DNA of 64,000 bases from Fimenecus sp052169395 (GTDB taxonomy: Bacteria; Bacillota; Clostridia; Oscillospirales; Acutalibacteraceae), in contig JBQNCN010000001.1 in assembly GCA_052169395.1 (NCBI GenBank), positions 124,001 through 188,000 of the forward strand. Direction: 5' to 3'. A program made the position numbers and the translations under genes. The stretch's first letter is position 1. The number at the start of each line of letters is the position of its first letter. Below are positions 1-9,310 of the stretch, piece after piece. The notes under the pieces were generated by a model. The model saw only the letters and a program-made list of their open reading frames with translations. It searched no databases and had not been told where the DNA came from.

Positions 1-376
1 CAACATATTCAAGTGATACTGAAAGTCCATCTATTTTTGGCTCTACAACATAGCTTTGAGTCCCTTCTGTTTTTTTTATTGTTTCATTAAATTGTATGAT
101 TTCTGAAAAAGAAAAAGCGTCGAGAAGACTTTCCATTTTTATTTTATGTTCAACCTTTTTAAATTGATTTTCTGCTATACCGCCAATACGTTCAGTTGGA
201 CTGTCTTTTGTTTTTAGTTCAGGATATTCTTCTTCCAGTTGCTTAAGCTCCCTCATCATCATATCATATTTGTAATCCGAAACTTCATTAGTATTTTTTA
301 CATAATACAAATATGAAAGATGATTTATTTTATTTCTTAACATTTCAGCTCTATTCTTCATTTTTTGAATATTCAT
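1..376 (-). CDS. ligA: NAD-dependent DNA ligase LigA, N-terminal part (cut by window edge)
   Basis: Reading the minus strand from the ATG at 376 gives 125 codons with no stop before the edge. The translation follows LigA: the Ia/adenylation start (LSYLYYV, then VSDYKYDMMMRELKQLE), the DSPTERIGG segment of the NAD-binding region, and VEPKIDGLSVSLEY, which carries the catalytic lysine (K114) of the KxDG motif that is adenylated by NAD+. A TAA lies directly before the ATG in frame and GGTGAT precedes it, so the start is secure. LigA seals nicks during replication and repair. It is transcribed divergently from ruvC, so DNA-processing genes flank this intergenic region. About four fifths of the protein lies outside the window. 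Confidence 0.93.
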   Translation of the reverse strand, partial: MNIQKMKNRAEMLRNKINHLSYLYYVKNTNEVSDYKYDMMMRELKQLEEEYPELKTKDSPTERIGGIAENQFKKVEHKIKMESLLDAFSFSEIIQFNETIKKTEGTQSYVVEPKIDGLSVSLEYV

Positions 377-463
377 TTAATCACCAATTTTAATTTTATC
401 ATATTTTAAAAGTTATACAATCTGATTTTGTTTTGTGCGAAACCACAACTTATTGTGTTTTCT

Positions 464-491
464 TGATATTATAGGCTAAATATGGTAATAT
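464..491 (+). promoter_or_regulatory. Candidate sigma-A promoter of the ruvCAB operon
   Basis: TTGATA (464-469), a 16-nt spacer and TAATAT (486-491) lie about 28 nt before the ruvC ATG, with a GAGG ribosome binding site at 504-507. The spacing suits a housekeeping promoter but both boxes are imperfect and the region is very AT-rich. Confidence 0.4.
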
Positions 492-518
492 TTATAAAAT
501 TTTGAGGTTATATATATA

Positions 519-1001
519 ATGATTATTTTAGGAATAGATCCAGGATATGCTATTATAGGTTATGGAATTTTATCATATGACGGTAATCATTTCACTGTTA
601 TAGACTATGGTACAGTTACAACAACAGCAAATTTACCGTTTAATAAAAGACTTAATATTGTTTTTAACGATTTAAATTTACTTATAGAGCGATATAAGCC
701 TGATATTCTTGCTATTGAAAAATTGTTTTTTAATACAAATCAAAAAACAGTAATCGATGTTGCACAGGCAAGAGGTGTAATTGTTTTAGCAGCAGAGCAA
801 AACGGTCTTCAAATAAACGAATATACTCCGCTTCAAGTTAAACAGAGTGTTGTAGGATACGGAAGAGCTGAAAAAAAACAGGTTCAAGAAATGACAAGGC
901 TTATTTTAAAGCTTGAAAAAATCCCAAAACCCGATGATACTGCAGATGCTCTTGCTATGGCAATTTGCTGTGGAAATTCTCTAGGTTCTATTTTATTCTG
1001 A
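519..1001 (+). CDS. ruvC: Crossover junction endodeoxyribonuclease RuvC
   Basis: Holliday junction resolvase that makes paired nicks in four-way DNA junctions with the RuvAB motor. 160 residues, the normal length. The RNase H-like active site is complete: D7 in GIDPG, E67 in LAIEKLFF, and D140 and D143 in PDDTADALA. The ATG at 519 is preceded by GAGG. It is followed 13 nt later by ruvA and then ruvB, the usual resolvasome operon, so all three should be made together. Confidence 0.97.
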   Translation: MIILGIDPGYAIIGYGILSYDGNHFTVIDYGTVTTTANLPFNKRLNIVFNDLNLLIERYKPDILAIEKLFFNTNQKTVIDVAQARGVIVLAAEQNGLQINEYTPLQVKQSVVGYGRAEKKQVQEMTRLILKLEKIPKPDDTADALAMAICCGNSLGSILF

Positions 1002-1014
1002 TGTAGGTGTTTAT

Positions 1015-1626
1015 ATGTTTTATAGTTTAAAAGGAATTCCGATTGAAACAGGAAAAAACTTTGTTGCACTTGATTGTCGTGGTGTAACTTTTTTATGTAA
1101 AACATCACTGTCTACAATTATCGAAGTAAATAATTGTATAAACAAAGAAATAACACTTTTTACATATCTTTCAGTAAGTGAAAATGCTCTTGATTTATAC
1201 GGATTTTATACAAAACAGGAGTGTGATTTTTTTAAAATGCTTATAACTGTTAAAGGGGTTGGACCTTCAAGCGCAGCAAATATTCTTTCTGAGTTTACAC
1301 CTGAAAAACTTGCGTTCATTATATCTACAGATGATTCAAAATCACTTTCTAAAGCTAAAGGCGTGGGGAAAAAGACAGCACAACAAATTATACTTGATTT
1401 AAAGGATAAAGTTACAAAAAAGAATTTTACATACGGCGATTCTGTAGTTGCAACTTTAACCAACTATGATTACATATCATCCTCTATTGAAGAAGCTATA
1501 CAAGCACTTATTTCTTTGGGATATGACAGAAGTACTGCAAGTACTGCGGTAGGGTCATTTGATGGGGATTTATCGACGGAAGAATATATAAAAAAAGCAC
1601 TTAAAGTATTGGCAGGAATTAAATAA
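1015..1626 (+). CDS. ruvA: Holliday junction branch migration protein RuvA
   Basis: 203 residues, full length. RuvA tetramers bind the four-way junction and load RuvB. The N-terminal OB-fold (residues 1-63) is followed by two helix-hairpin-helix motifs (VKGVGPSSAANIL and AKGVGKKTAQQII) and a C-terminal three-helix RuvB-contacting domain after a short linker. The ATG has AGGTG upstream. The stop overlaps the ruvB start by one base (TAATG), a sign of translational coupling. Confidence 0.96.
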   Translation: MFYSLKGIPIETGKNFVALDCRGVTFLCKTSLSTIIEVNNCINKEITLFTYLSVSENALDLYGFYTKQECDFFKMLITVKGVGPSSAANILSEFTPEKLAFIISTDDSKSLSKAKGVGKKTAQQIILDLKDKVTKKNFTYGDSVVATLTNYDYISSSIEEAIQALISLGYDRSTASTAVGSFDGDLSTEEYIKKALKVLAGIK

Positions 1627-2675
1627 TGAGTTTAGAAAGCAGCAATGATAATAGAATAGTATCTCCGTCATTTGAAACATCAGATAATGATATTGAGCTT
1701 ACATTACGACCCAAATATTTAAATGAATATATAGGGCAAGAAAAGGTTAAAGAAAATTTAAAAATATATATTGAAGCCGCAAAAAAAAGAAATGATGTTC
1801 TCGATCATGTTCTTTTATATGGGCCTCCCGGTCTTGGAAAAACTACTCTTTCAGGAATAATAGCAAATGAAATGGGCGTTAATATAAGAATTACATCAGG
1901 TCCGGCTATTGAAAAGCCGGGAGATTTAGCTGCGCTTCTCACAAATTTAAGTGATGGAGACGTTCTTTTTATAGATGAAATTCATAGACTTTCCAAAAGT
2001 GTAGAAGAAGTACTTTATCCTGCAATGGAGGATTTTGCATTAGATATTATTATTGGAAAAGGTCCTTCTGCGCGCTCTATGAGACTTGATTTACCTCATT
2101 TTACATTAATAGGTGCAACCACAAGAGCAGGACAGCTTTCCGCTCCGTTGAGAGACAGGTTTGGTGTTATATTCAGGCTGGAAATGTATAATCCTGAAGA
2201 ACTTAGCAATATAGTATCAAGATCTTCAAATATTTTAAATATAGGAATATCTGAAAATGGTGCATTGGAAATTGCAAGGCGCTCAAGAGGTACACCGAGA
2301 ATTGCAAACAGGCTATTGAAAAGAACAAGGGATTTTGCATCTGTTCTTGGAAATGGAAGTATATCTTCCGATATTGCAAAAATAGCACTGGATAGAATGG
2401 AAATAGATACGCTCGGACTAGATAAGATAGATAGATATTTGCTTGAAACAATGATTAAAAATTATGATGGTGGACCAGTAGGACTTGAAACTATAAGCGC
2501 AACAATAGGAGAGGAATCTGTAACTATTGAAGATGTTTATGAGCCATATCTTTTACAAATAGGATTTTTAGCAAAAACACCACGTGGTCGCATAGCAACC
2601 AAAAAAGCTTACGAGCATCTAAATATTAAATATATTAAAGAAGAAAAAGGCGATCAATTAAAATTTGATGAGTAG
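1626..2675 (+). CDS. ruvB: Holliday junction branch migration ATPase RuvB
   Basis: 349 residues. Hexameric AAA+ motor that pumps DNA through the RuvA-bound junction. Walker A is GPPGLGKT (66-73), Walker B is LFIDEIHRL (D117, E118), the sensor/arginine-finger stretch is GATTRAGQLSAPLRDRFG, and the C-terminal winged helix ends in the conserved TPRGR region. The first 20 residues are a variable, Ser-rich lead before the conserved LRPKYLNEYIGQ. Overlaps ruvA by 1 nt and is followed after 8 nt by glmM. Confidence 0.97.
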   Translation: MSLESSNDNRIVSPSFETSDNDIELTLRPKYLNEYIGQEKVKENLKIYIEAAKKRNDVLDHVLLYGPPGLGKTTLSGIIANEMGVNIRITSGPAIEKPGDLAALLTNLSDGDVLFIDEIHRLSKSVEEVLYPAMEDFALDIIIGKGPSARSMRLDLPHFTLIGATTRAGQLSAPLRDRFGVIFRLEMYNPEELSNIVSRSSNILNIGISENGALEIARRSRGTPRIANRLLKRTRDFASVLGNGSISSDIAKIALDRMEIDTLGLDKIDRYLLETMIKNYDGGPVGLETISATIGEESVTIEDVYEPYLLQIGFLAKTPRGRIATKKAYEHLNIKYIKEEKGDQLKFDE

Positions 2676-2683
2676 GAGATATT

Positions 2684-4033
2684 ATGGGAAGACTTTTTGG
2701 AACTGATGGTATAAGAGGTATTGCAAATAAGGAACTTACTGCAGAACTTGCAATGAAAATTGGAAGAGCAGCTGCAATGGTTTTAACCGAAAAAATGAAA
2801 AATAAACCGAAGGTACTTATAGGATCGGATACAAGAATTTCTTCAGATATGCTTGAAAGTGCAATAGCTGCAGGACTTTGCTCCGTCGGAGCAGATGTTT
2901 TAATTGTTGGGGTTTTACCGACACCAGCCGTTGCATATCTTGTGAAAAAATATTCTTATGATGCTGGAATAATGATTTCGGCATCTCATAATCCTTGTGA
3001 ATATAACGGAATTAAAATATTTCAAAGTAACGGATATAAGCTCCCTGATTATTTAGAGGAGGAAATAGAATCAATTATATTGGATGAAACAAAATCTATA
3101 CCTTTACGTATTGCGGGAGATGTTGGAAAAATTATAATTTCAAAAAATGCTGTTAGCGATTATATAGAACATTTAATTAAAACAACCGATGAAAGAAATT
3201 GTGAGCTTAAAATAGCACTTGACTGTGCAAATGGATCATCCTCTATAACTGCAAAAAAAATATTTAAAAGTATAGGTGCAGACTGCATTGTTATAAATGA
3301 TAAGCCTAATGGTATTAATATAAATAAAAATTGCGGTTCTACACATTTGGAAAATCTTATAGAAGTAGTTAAATCTAACAATTGCGATTTAGGTTTTGCT
3401 TTTGACGGAGATGCGGATAGGCTGCTTTGCGTTGATGAAGATGGAACTATTGTTGATGGAGATAAAATAATTGCAATTTGCAGTAAATTTATGAAAGAAA
3501 GATCATTACTTAAAAATGATACTGTAGTTATAACAGTAATGAGTAATTTGGGGTTTCATAAGTTTTGTGAAAAAAATGATATTAAATGCGAAATCACAAA
3601 AGTAGGAGACCGTTATGTTCTTGAAAATATGACGAAAAACAATTATAAAATAGGTGGAGAACAGTCAGGACACATTATTTTTCTTGACTATTCAACAACT
3701 GGTGACGGTCAGCTTACAGCAATTCAAATATTAAAAGTTATGAAAGAAACAGGAAAATCTTTGAAAGAGCTTGCTTCGGAAATGGAGGTATATCCGCAAG
3801 TGCTTATAAATGTTAAAGTTTCTGCTTATGGAAAATCTCATTTTGAACACGATGAAGAAATAAAGAGAATGATTGATAATATTTCAAAACAACTTTCTTC
3901 AGATGGAAGAATTTTAGTCAGAGTTTCCGGAACCGAGCCGCTTATTCGTATAATGCTTGAGGGGAAAAATATAGATCTTATAACAAAACTTGGAAATGAA
4001 GTGTCGAATGTTATTAAAGAAAGGCTTTTATAA
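2684..4033 (+). CDS. glmM: Phosphoglucosamine mutase GlmM
   Basis: 449 residues, typical length. Converts glucosamine-6-phosphate to glucosamine-1-phosphate for UDP-GlcNAc and peptidoglycan synthesis in the cytoplasm. The phosphoserine is S101 in MISASHNP; the Mg-binding loop is FDGDADR; the sugar-binding loop is GGEQSGH; the C-terminal phosphate-binding domain has RVSGTEPLIR. A GGAG site sits just before the ATG. The stop shares one base with the next gene's ATG. It is probably read through from ruvB. Confidence 0.96.
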   Translation: MGRLFGTDGIRGIANKELTAELAMKIGRAAAMVLTEKMKNKPKVLIGSDTRISSDMLESAIAAGLCSVGADVLIVGVLPTPAVAYLVKKYSYDAGIMISASHNPCEYNGIKIFQSNGYKLPDYLEEEIESIILDETKSIPLRIAGDVGKIIISKNAVSDYIEHLIKTTDERNCELKIALDCANGSSSITAKKIFKSIGADCIVINDKPNGININKNCGSTHLENLIEVVKSNNCDLGFAFDGDADRLLCVDEDGTIVDGDKIIAICSKFMKERSLLKNDTVVITVMSNLGFHKFCEKNDIKCEITKVGDRYVLENMTKNNYKIGGEQSGHIIFLDYSTTGDGQLTAIQILKVMKETGKSLKELASEMEVYPQVLINVKVSAYGKSHFEHDEEIKRMIDNISKQLSSDGRILVRVSGTEPLIRIMLEGKNIDLITKLGNEVSNVIKERLL

Positions 4034-4902
4034 TGCGTATATCAGATGATTGGAAAGATTTTGAACTGATTGATTGTTCAAACGGCGAAAAACTTGAGCG
4101 TTGGGGAAATATATTTTTAATTAGACCTGATCCGCAAATAATTTGGAATACTAAAAAAATCGATAAGAATTGGTTTAATCCGACTGCTAAATACGAAAGA
4201 GCTAATACAGGAGGCGGACATTGGATAGAATATAAACCGTTACCTGAAAAACTTATAATAAAATATAAAGATTTAGCATTTAATATTAAAGCAATGAATT
4301 TCAAACACACCGGTCTTTTTCCTGAACAGGCTGTTAATTGGGATTTACTTCGTAAAATAATTGACAATTCTGAAAAGAAACTGAAAGTTTTAAATCTTTT
4401 CGGTTATACAGGTGGAGCAACAATAGCTGCATTAAAAAACGGTGCTTCTGTATGTCATGTTGATGCCTCAAAAGGAATGGTTCAATGGGCTAAGGAAAAT
4501 GCCGTTATAAATAATGTGATAAACGAAGATGTTCGTTGGATAGTCGATGATTGCGAAAAGTTTGTTCAAAGAGAAATTAGGCGAAATAATACGTATGATA
4601 TTATTATTATGGATCCTCCTTCATATGGACGCGGACCTAAAGGGGAAATTTGGAAGCTTGAAAATAAAATTTTCAACCTTATATCTCTTTGCGAACAGAT
4701 TTTGACGGAAAATCCTACTGCAGTTTTTATTAATTCTTATACGACAGGCCTTTCGCCTTCGGTTATGGAATATATGCTTAATTCGATTTTATTGACAAAA
4801 CATGGCGGAATAACTGAATGTTCGGAAATAGGCTTAAGGAACAGTAGCAATGGACTTGTGCTTCCGTGCGGGTCAACTTCAATTTGGATGAAAAAAATAT
4901 GA
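4033..4902 (+). CDS. Class I SAM-dependent methyltransferase (RlmK/RlmI-like)
   Basis: 289 residues. The Rossmann SAM-binding motif is LNLFGYTGGATIAALKNGA followed by the acidic VDASKG, and the catalytic NPPY-type motif is DPPSYGRG. This combination is typical of the rRNA large-subunit methyltransferase group (COG1092-like). It lacks the N-terminal PUA domain of RlmI, so the exact RNA target cannot be read from sequence. The ATG overlaps the glmM stop by 1 nt, and the TGA overlaps the ecfA1 ATG (ATGA), so it is embedded in the operon. Confidence 0.82.
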   Translation: MRISDDWKDFELIDCSNGEKLERWGNIFLIRPDPQIIWNTKKIDKNWFNPTAKYERANTGGGHWIEYKPLPEKLIIKYKDLAFNIKAMNFKHTGLFPEQAVNWDLLRKIIDNSEKKLKVLNLFGYTGGATIAALKNGASVCHVDASKGMVQWAKENAVINNVINEDVRWIVDDCEKFVQREIRRNNTYDIIIMDPPSYGRGPKGEIWKLENKIFNLISLCEQILTENPTAVFINSYTTGLSPSVMEYMLNSILLTKHGGITECSEIGLRNSSNGLVLPCGSTSIWMKKI

Positions 4903-5765
4903 CTTTTCCAATTTTAAAATTTGAAAATGTTTCTTACGAGTATGAAACGGAAGAAAATAACGAGTTTGTTCCTGCAGTTAATAATGTGAGTTTTTCAGTG
5001 AGTCCTGGAGAATTTGTTGCAGTTTTAGGGCATAATGGTTCAGGAAAATCAACTCTTGCCAAACTGTCAAATTCTATCTTGCTGCCAACAAATAACGGAA
5101 AAGTTTTTGTATGTAATATGGATACAGCATCAGAAGCATTATCTCATGAAATCAGAAAAACTGTTGGTGTAGTATTCCAAAATCCTGATAACCAGATAGT
5201 TTCTTCAGTTGTTGAAGAAGATGTCGCATTCGGACCTGAAAATCTCGGACTTCCTAGAGAAGAAATTGCAAAACGGATCTATGAAAGTTTAAAGGCAGTA
5301 GGGATGGAGAAATACAGATATTCAGAGCCTCATAAACTTTCAGGAGGACAAAAACAGCGTGTGGCCATAGCAGGAATAATTGCCATGGAACCTAAGTGTC
5401 TTGTTCTTGATGAGCCAACAGCAATGCTTGATCCAAAAGGTAGACAAGAAGTTTTGAATACGGTTAAAAAGCTCAATAAAGAAAAAAATATTGCTGTTTT
5501 GTTTATTACTCATTATATGGAAGAGGCAGTTCTAGCGGATAGAATAATAGTTATGAATGATGGGAAAATTATATTTGATGACAGTCCTAAAAATGTTTTT
5601 AAACATTATCAAATATTGAATAAAATAGGTCTTGATATTCCAGATGTTATGAAACTTTCATTAAAACTTTATGAAAATGGAGTAAATATTGATCCTTTTT
5701 GTTTGACACAAAAAGAACTTAATGATAATTTAATTAAAATTATAGGTAGAAATGGTAATTCTTGA
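4899..5765 (+). CDS. ecfA1: ECF transporter energy-coupling ATPase EcfA1
   Basis: One of the two ABC ATPases of a group II energy-coupling factor vitamin transporter. Walker A GHNGSGKST, Q-loop VFQNPDNQIV (the ECF-type Q-helix), signature LSGGQKQR, Walker B CLVLDEPTAMLDP, H-loop THYMEE. I start at the ATG at 4899, which overlaps the previous stop as ATGA and puts the conserved ILKFENVSYEY near the N-terminus (288 residues); a GTG at 4866 would add eleven unsupported residues. Followed by ecfA2 with a 14-nt overlap. The module is shared by S components encoded elsewhere, for example at 49673. Confidence 0.94.
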   Translation: MTFPILKFENVSYEYETEENNEFVPAVNNVSFSVSPGEFVAVLGHNGSGKSTLAKLSNSILLPTNNGKVFVCNMDTASEALSHEIRKTVGVVFQNPDNQIVSSVVEEDVAFGPENLGLPREEIAKRIYESLKAVGMEKYRYSEPHKLSGGQKQRVAIAGIIAMEPKCLVLDEPTAMLDPKGRQEVLNTVKKLNKEKNIAVLFITHYMEEAVLADRIIVMNDGKIIFDDSPKNVFKHYQILNKIGLDIPDVMKLSLKLYENGVNIDPFCLTQKELNDNLIKIIGRNGNS

Positions 5766-6603
5766 AGCAAAAAATTTAACATATACATATTCACAAGGAA
5801 CACCGTTTGAAGTTAAAGCTTTAAATAATATAAGCTTTAAAATTGAAAAAGGTGAATATATCGGAATTATAGGACATACCGGTTCTGGTAAATCAACATT
5901 ACTTCAAATATTAAACGGTCTTATAAAACCTCAAAGTGGCAAGATAATGTTATATGAGCAGGATATAAATTCTTCAAAAAAATTACGTCATGATGCTCAT
6001 TTTAAAATAGGTCTTTGTTTTCAGTACCCCGAATATCAGCTTTTTGAAAGTACTGTTAAAAAAGATATAGAATTTGGACCAAAAAACATGGGTCTATCGG
6101 GTGAATCATTAGAAAAATCAGTTTTAACAGCTGCTGAAACAGTAGGACTGAAAAAAGAGCTTCTTGAAAAATCTCCTTTTGAACTTTCAGGTGGTGAAAA
6201 AAGAAGGGTTGCAATAGCTGGAATCATTGCAATGAATCCTGAAATATTAATTTTAGATGAGCCTGCTGCAGGACTTGATCCTGAAGGAAGGAATACCGTA
6301 TTTAATATGATAGATAATTTTAGAAAAAGAACAGGTGCTACTGTAATTATGGTATCTCACAGTATGGAAGATATTGCTGTAAGAGCGGACAGAATAATTG
6401 TAATGAATAATTTTCAAATTTTTTCAATCGGTACCGTTAATGAAATTTTTTCTGATATAGAAGAGCTTGTAAAAATTGGTCTTGATGCTCCACAGATTAC
6501 AAAGCTTATGCTTGATTTAAAAAATAAAGGATTTAATGTTAAAACTGATATTTATACAATCTCTCAGGCAAAAGATGAAATATTAAAACTTATAAGAGTT
6601 TAA
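5752..6603 (+). CDS. ecfA2: ECF transporter energy-coupling ATPase EcfA2
   Basis: 283 residues; second ATPase of the ECF module, forming a heterodimer with EcfA1. Walker A GHTGSGKST, Q-helix CFQYPEYQLF, signature ELSGGEKRR, Walker B ILILDEPAAGLDP, H-loop VSHSMED. The ATG lies inside the end of ecfA1 and is preceded by an AGGT-type site. Followed one base later by ecfT. The order A1-A2-T-truA is the usual Firmicutes arrangement. Confidence 0.95.
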   Translation: MVILEAKNLTYTYSQGTPFEVKALNNISFKIEKGEYIGIIGHTGSGKSTLLQILNGLIKPQSGKIMLYEQDINSSKKLRHDAHFKIGLCFQYPEYQLFESTVKKDIEFGPKNMGLSGESLEKSVLTAAETVGLKKELLEKSPFELSGGEKRRVAIAGIIAMNPEILILDEPAAGLDPEGRNTVFNMIDNFRKRTGATVIMVSHSMEDIAVRADRIIVMNNFQIFSIGTVNEIFSDIEELVKIGLDAPQITKLMLDLKNKGFNVKTDIYTISQAKDEILKLIRV

Positions 6604-6604
6604 A

Positions 6605-7420
6605 GTGATAAGTAATATTAGTATAGGTCAATATTTTCCTAATAACTCCGTGATTCACAAAATGGATCCGAGGGTTAAGTTTGTTTTAACATTTGTTTAT
6701 ATATTATATATTTTTATTTGTAATAATATCGCATCTTTATTTTCCGCTTCTATCCTTTTATTTATAGTTGTTTTATTGTCCAAAATAAAACTTTCACTTA
6801 TTTTAAAAAGTATAAAACCGGTAATTTTAATCATTATTATCACTTCTTTTTTACAAATATTTTATAATGCAAAGGGTACGGAGCTTTTAAGTATTTGGAA
6901 AATAAAAATAACAACCGGTGGACTTTATTTCGCGATTTTTACTACTATACGAATTTTATCTTTAGTTGTAGCAAGTTCAATGCTTACATTTACAACAACA
7001 CCTACAAGACTATCAGACGCAATGGAATCGGTTTTTTCACCTATGAAAATTTTGAAAATAAATGTACATTCCATTGCAATGATGATGACAATCGCGTTAA
7101 GATTTATACCAACGATAATTGAAGAGGTGGATAAAATAATATCTGCACAAAAGTCAAGAGGTGCAGATTTAGAATCAGGAAGTCTTATAAAACGTGCAAA
7201 AGCTATGATTCCTATTTTTGTACCGCTTTTTGTAAATTCATTTAAAAGAGCTTATGATCTTGCTTTTGCAATGGAATGTCGTTGTTATCAAGGTGGAGAA
7301 GGAAGAACAAAACTTAATATAATGAAAGTGAAACAAGCAGATATTATTGCAATTATAATATTTATTATAATGTTGCCCATAATTATAATTTTAAATAAAT
7401 ATTTTCCAACGGTTATATAA
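6605..7420 (+). CDS. ecfT: ECF transporter transmembrane component EcfT
   Basis: 271 residues with a GTG start directly after the ecfA2 stop. Membrane scaffold that couples EcfA1/A2 to exchangeable S components. The family start MDPRVKF is at residues 20-26. Several hydrophobic helices follow, and the two cytoplasmic coupling motifs are present: QKSRGADL in the first coupling helix and the degenerate second one, RCYQGG. Ends with a hydrophobic helix. Its stop overlaps the truA ATG by one base. Confidence 0.94.
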   Translation: MISNISIGQYFPNNSVIHKMDPRVKFVLTFVYILYIFICNNIASLFSASILLFIVVLLSKIKLSLILKSIKPVILIIIITSFLQIFYNAKGTELLSIWKIKITTGGLYFAIFTTIRILSLVVASSMLTFTTTPTRLSDAMESVFSPMKILKINVHSIAMMMTIALRFIPTIIEEVDKIISAQKSRGADLESGSLIKRAKAMIPIFVPLFVNSFKRAYDLAFAMECRCYQGGEGRTKLNIMKVKQADIIAIIIFIIMLPIIIILNKYFPTVI

Positions 7421-8154
7421 TGAATAATTTTTTACTTAATTTAAGTTTTGTCGGAACAGATTTTCACGGTTGGCAGACACAAAAAAATGCAATTACGGTG
7501 CAAGGAATTTTGCAAAATACATTAAAAATAATTTTAGGAGAAAGTGTCTCGATTATTGGATGCAGTCGAACAGATGCTGGTGTTCATGCAAAGCAATTTG
7601 TTTGTAATTTTCATTCTAAAAGTAGCATAAATTCTGATAAATTAACACTTGCATTGAATGCTTTACTTCCAAAAAGTATCTCTGTAAAATCTTGTGGATT
7701 TGTTCCAACAGATTTCCATTCAAGATATGACTGTAAAAGCAAACAATATGAGTATATTATTATAAACAATAAAATACGAGATCCGTTTTTAGAAAATAGA
7801 GCTTTTCATTATCCATATGCTTTAAATACCGAACTTTTAAATGAAGCAGTAAAACAATTTGTTGGAATTCATGATTTTACTGCATTTTGCTCTGCAGACA
7901 GCAGTGTAAAAAATAAAACACGAAATATTTTTTTTGCAGATGTAAAAAGAAAAGATGATCTTGTAATTTTCACTTTTGAAGGGGATGGATTTTTATATAA
8001 TATGGTTCGTATAATGAGTGGAACTTTAATTGCAGTAAATGAGGGAAAAATTAAGCCTGATGACATTTCTAATATAATAAATTTAAAAGAGCGAAGAAAC
8101 GCAGGAATAACGCTTAAACCATATGGGTTATATCTTTCAAAGGTGAACTATTGA
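7420..8154 (+). CDS. truA: tRNA pseudouridine synthase A (TruA)
   Basis: 244 residues, normal length. Isomerises uridines 38-40 in the anticodon stem of tRNAs. The catalytic aspartate is D52 in the family motif SRTDAGVHA; other conserved pieces are FHSRYDCKSKQYEY and the C-terminal FLYNMVRIMSGTLI. Starts with an ATG sharing a base with the ecfT stop, the normal genomic neighbour in Firmicutes. Confidence 0.96.
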   Translation: MNNFLLNLSFVGTDFHGWQTQKNAITVQGILQNTLKIILGESVSIIGCSRTDAGVHAKQFVCNFHSKSSINSDKLTLALNALLPKSISVKSCGFVPTDFHSRYDCKSKQYEYIIINNKIRDPFLENRAFHYPYALNTELLNEAVKQFVGIHDFTAFCSADSSVKNKTRNIFFADVKRKDDLVIFTFEGDGFLYNMVRIMSGTLIAVNEGKIKPDDISNIINLKERRNAGITLKPYGLYLSKVNY

Positions 8155-9305
8155 TGTTTAAATCTAAAAAAAATAACTTTAATAATAAAAACATTTTGGT
8201 AATAATATGCGTAATAGCGATTACTCTTATTATTTTCATTTCACTTGTTTTCAAAGTTTCTGTTTCAAAATTAAGCAATGGTGTTAATTCTACGGTGAAT
8301 AAATTAAAGAATGGAACCGGATATCCGTATTCTTTTATAGGAAAAAGTTTAATTGATGCCAAAAAACTTAGCACAAATATTTGTGTAGTGAATGAGTCAG
8401 AAACGATAACGCTTGATTCTACTGCCAAAGTTATTTCAAATATTCCTCTTAAATTTTCAAATCCCATAGCTTTTGAAAAAAATAACAACTTATTGTTAAT
8501 AGAGTGTGGTGGAACATTATTTAAAATTCAAAACAGTTCAAAAGTAAAATACGAAGGAACTTCTAAAAATAAGCTTTTAACTGGCGCAATGGGCACAAAA
8601 GGACAGTACGCCTTGGTAATGCGAGGAATAGATAATATGTCTAGTTTGATTTTATACAATAAATCAAATAAAGAAATATTTAGTTGGAACAGTGCAAACG
8701 ATATTATAACTACATGTGATATATCTGAAGACGGATTAAAGCTTGCGGCAGCGGTAATAACTGCAGAAAACGGAGATTTAAAAACAAAAGTATTAGTTTT
8801 TGATATTAAAAACAACCGTATAGAAAATGAATATGATTATAATTCAAATAATATTACACAAATAAGATTTCTTAAAGGCAATTTTTTATTTTGTAAAGGT
8901 GATTTGATTTGTGATATTGTAAAAAATGGAACTAAAAAATTCAGCGAAGATTTAACTGTAAATAAATTATCCGGATTATCTATTACAAATAATAATGTTG
9001 TTTTGGCAACGGCAAAATATGGAGGTAAATCGGAAAATACCGTTAAAATGTTAAAACCTTCTGGAAAAGAATCTTTTTTAAGTACGATAAACGGTAATAT
9101 TTTATCAGTATCAAATAATGAAAAATATACAGCAGTCATAACAAGCACAGAAATTTTAGTTCTAAATAGAAACGGTAATGTGATTGCTAAAAAAGCTGTT
9201 GAACAAAATATCAAAACAAGCTATACAATAGGAACAAATATCTATATAATATCTGCAACTGGAATTACCGAATATAAAATTTTTAAGTTAATAAAAAGCA
9301 GGTAA
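8154..9305 (+). CDS. Membrane-anchored DUF5711-like protein, probable beta-propeller
   Basis: 383 residues starting at the ATG at 8154 (TGATG overlap with truA), with AGGTGA seven bases upstream. After a short basic, Asn-rich N-terminus there is one hydrophobic helix (about residues 16-37, ILVIICVIAITLIIF), then a long extracytoplasmic part with repeated short strands such as TTCDISEDGLKLAAAV, which resembles WD-like or beta-propeller blades. I know of DUF5711-family proteins beside CvpA in Clostridia and assign it by that resemblance. No catalytic motif is visible. Function unknown; the setting suggests an envelope role. Confidence 0.6.
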   Translation: MFKSKKNNFNNKNILVIICVIAITLIIFISLVFKVSVSKLSNGVNSTVNKLKNGTGYPYSFIGKSLIDAKKLSTNICVVNESETITLDSTAKVISNIPLKFSNPIAFEKNNNLLLIECGGTLFKIQNSSKVKYEGTSKNKLLTGAMGTKGQYALVMRGIDNMSSLILYNKSNKEIFSWNSANDIITTCDISEDGLKLAAAVITAENGDLKTKVLVFDIKNNRIENEYDYNSNNITQIRFLKGNFLFCKGDLICDIVKNGTKKFSEDLTVNKLSGLSITNNNVVLATAKYGGKSENTVKMLKPSGKESFLSTINGNILSVSNNEKYTAVITSTEILVLNRNGNVIAKKAVEQNIKTSYTIGTNIYIISATGITEYKIFKLIKSR

Positions 9306-9310
9306 AAAAT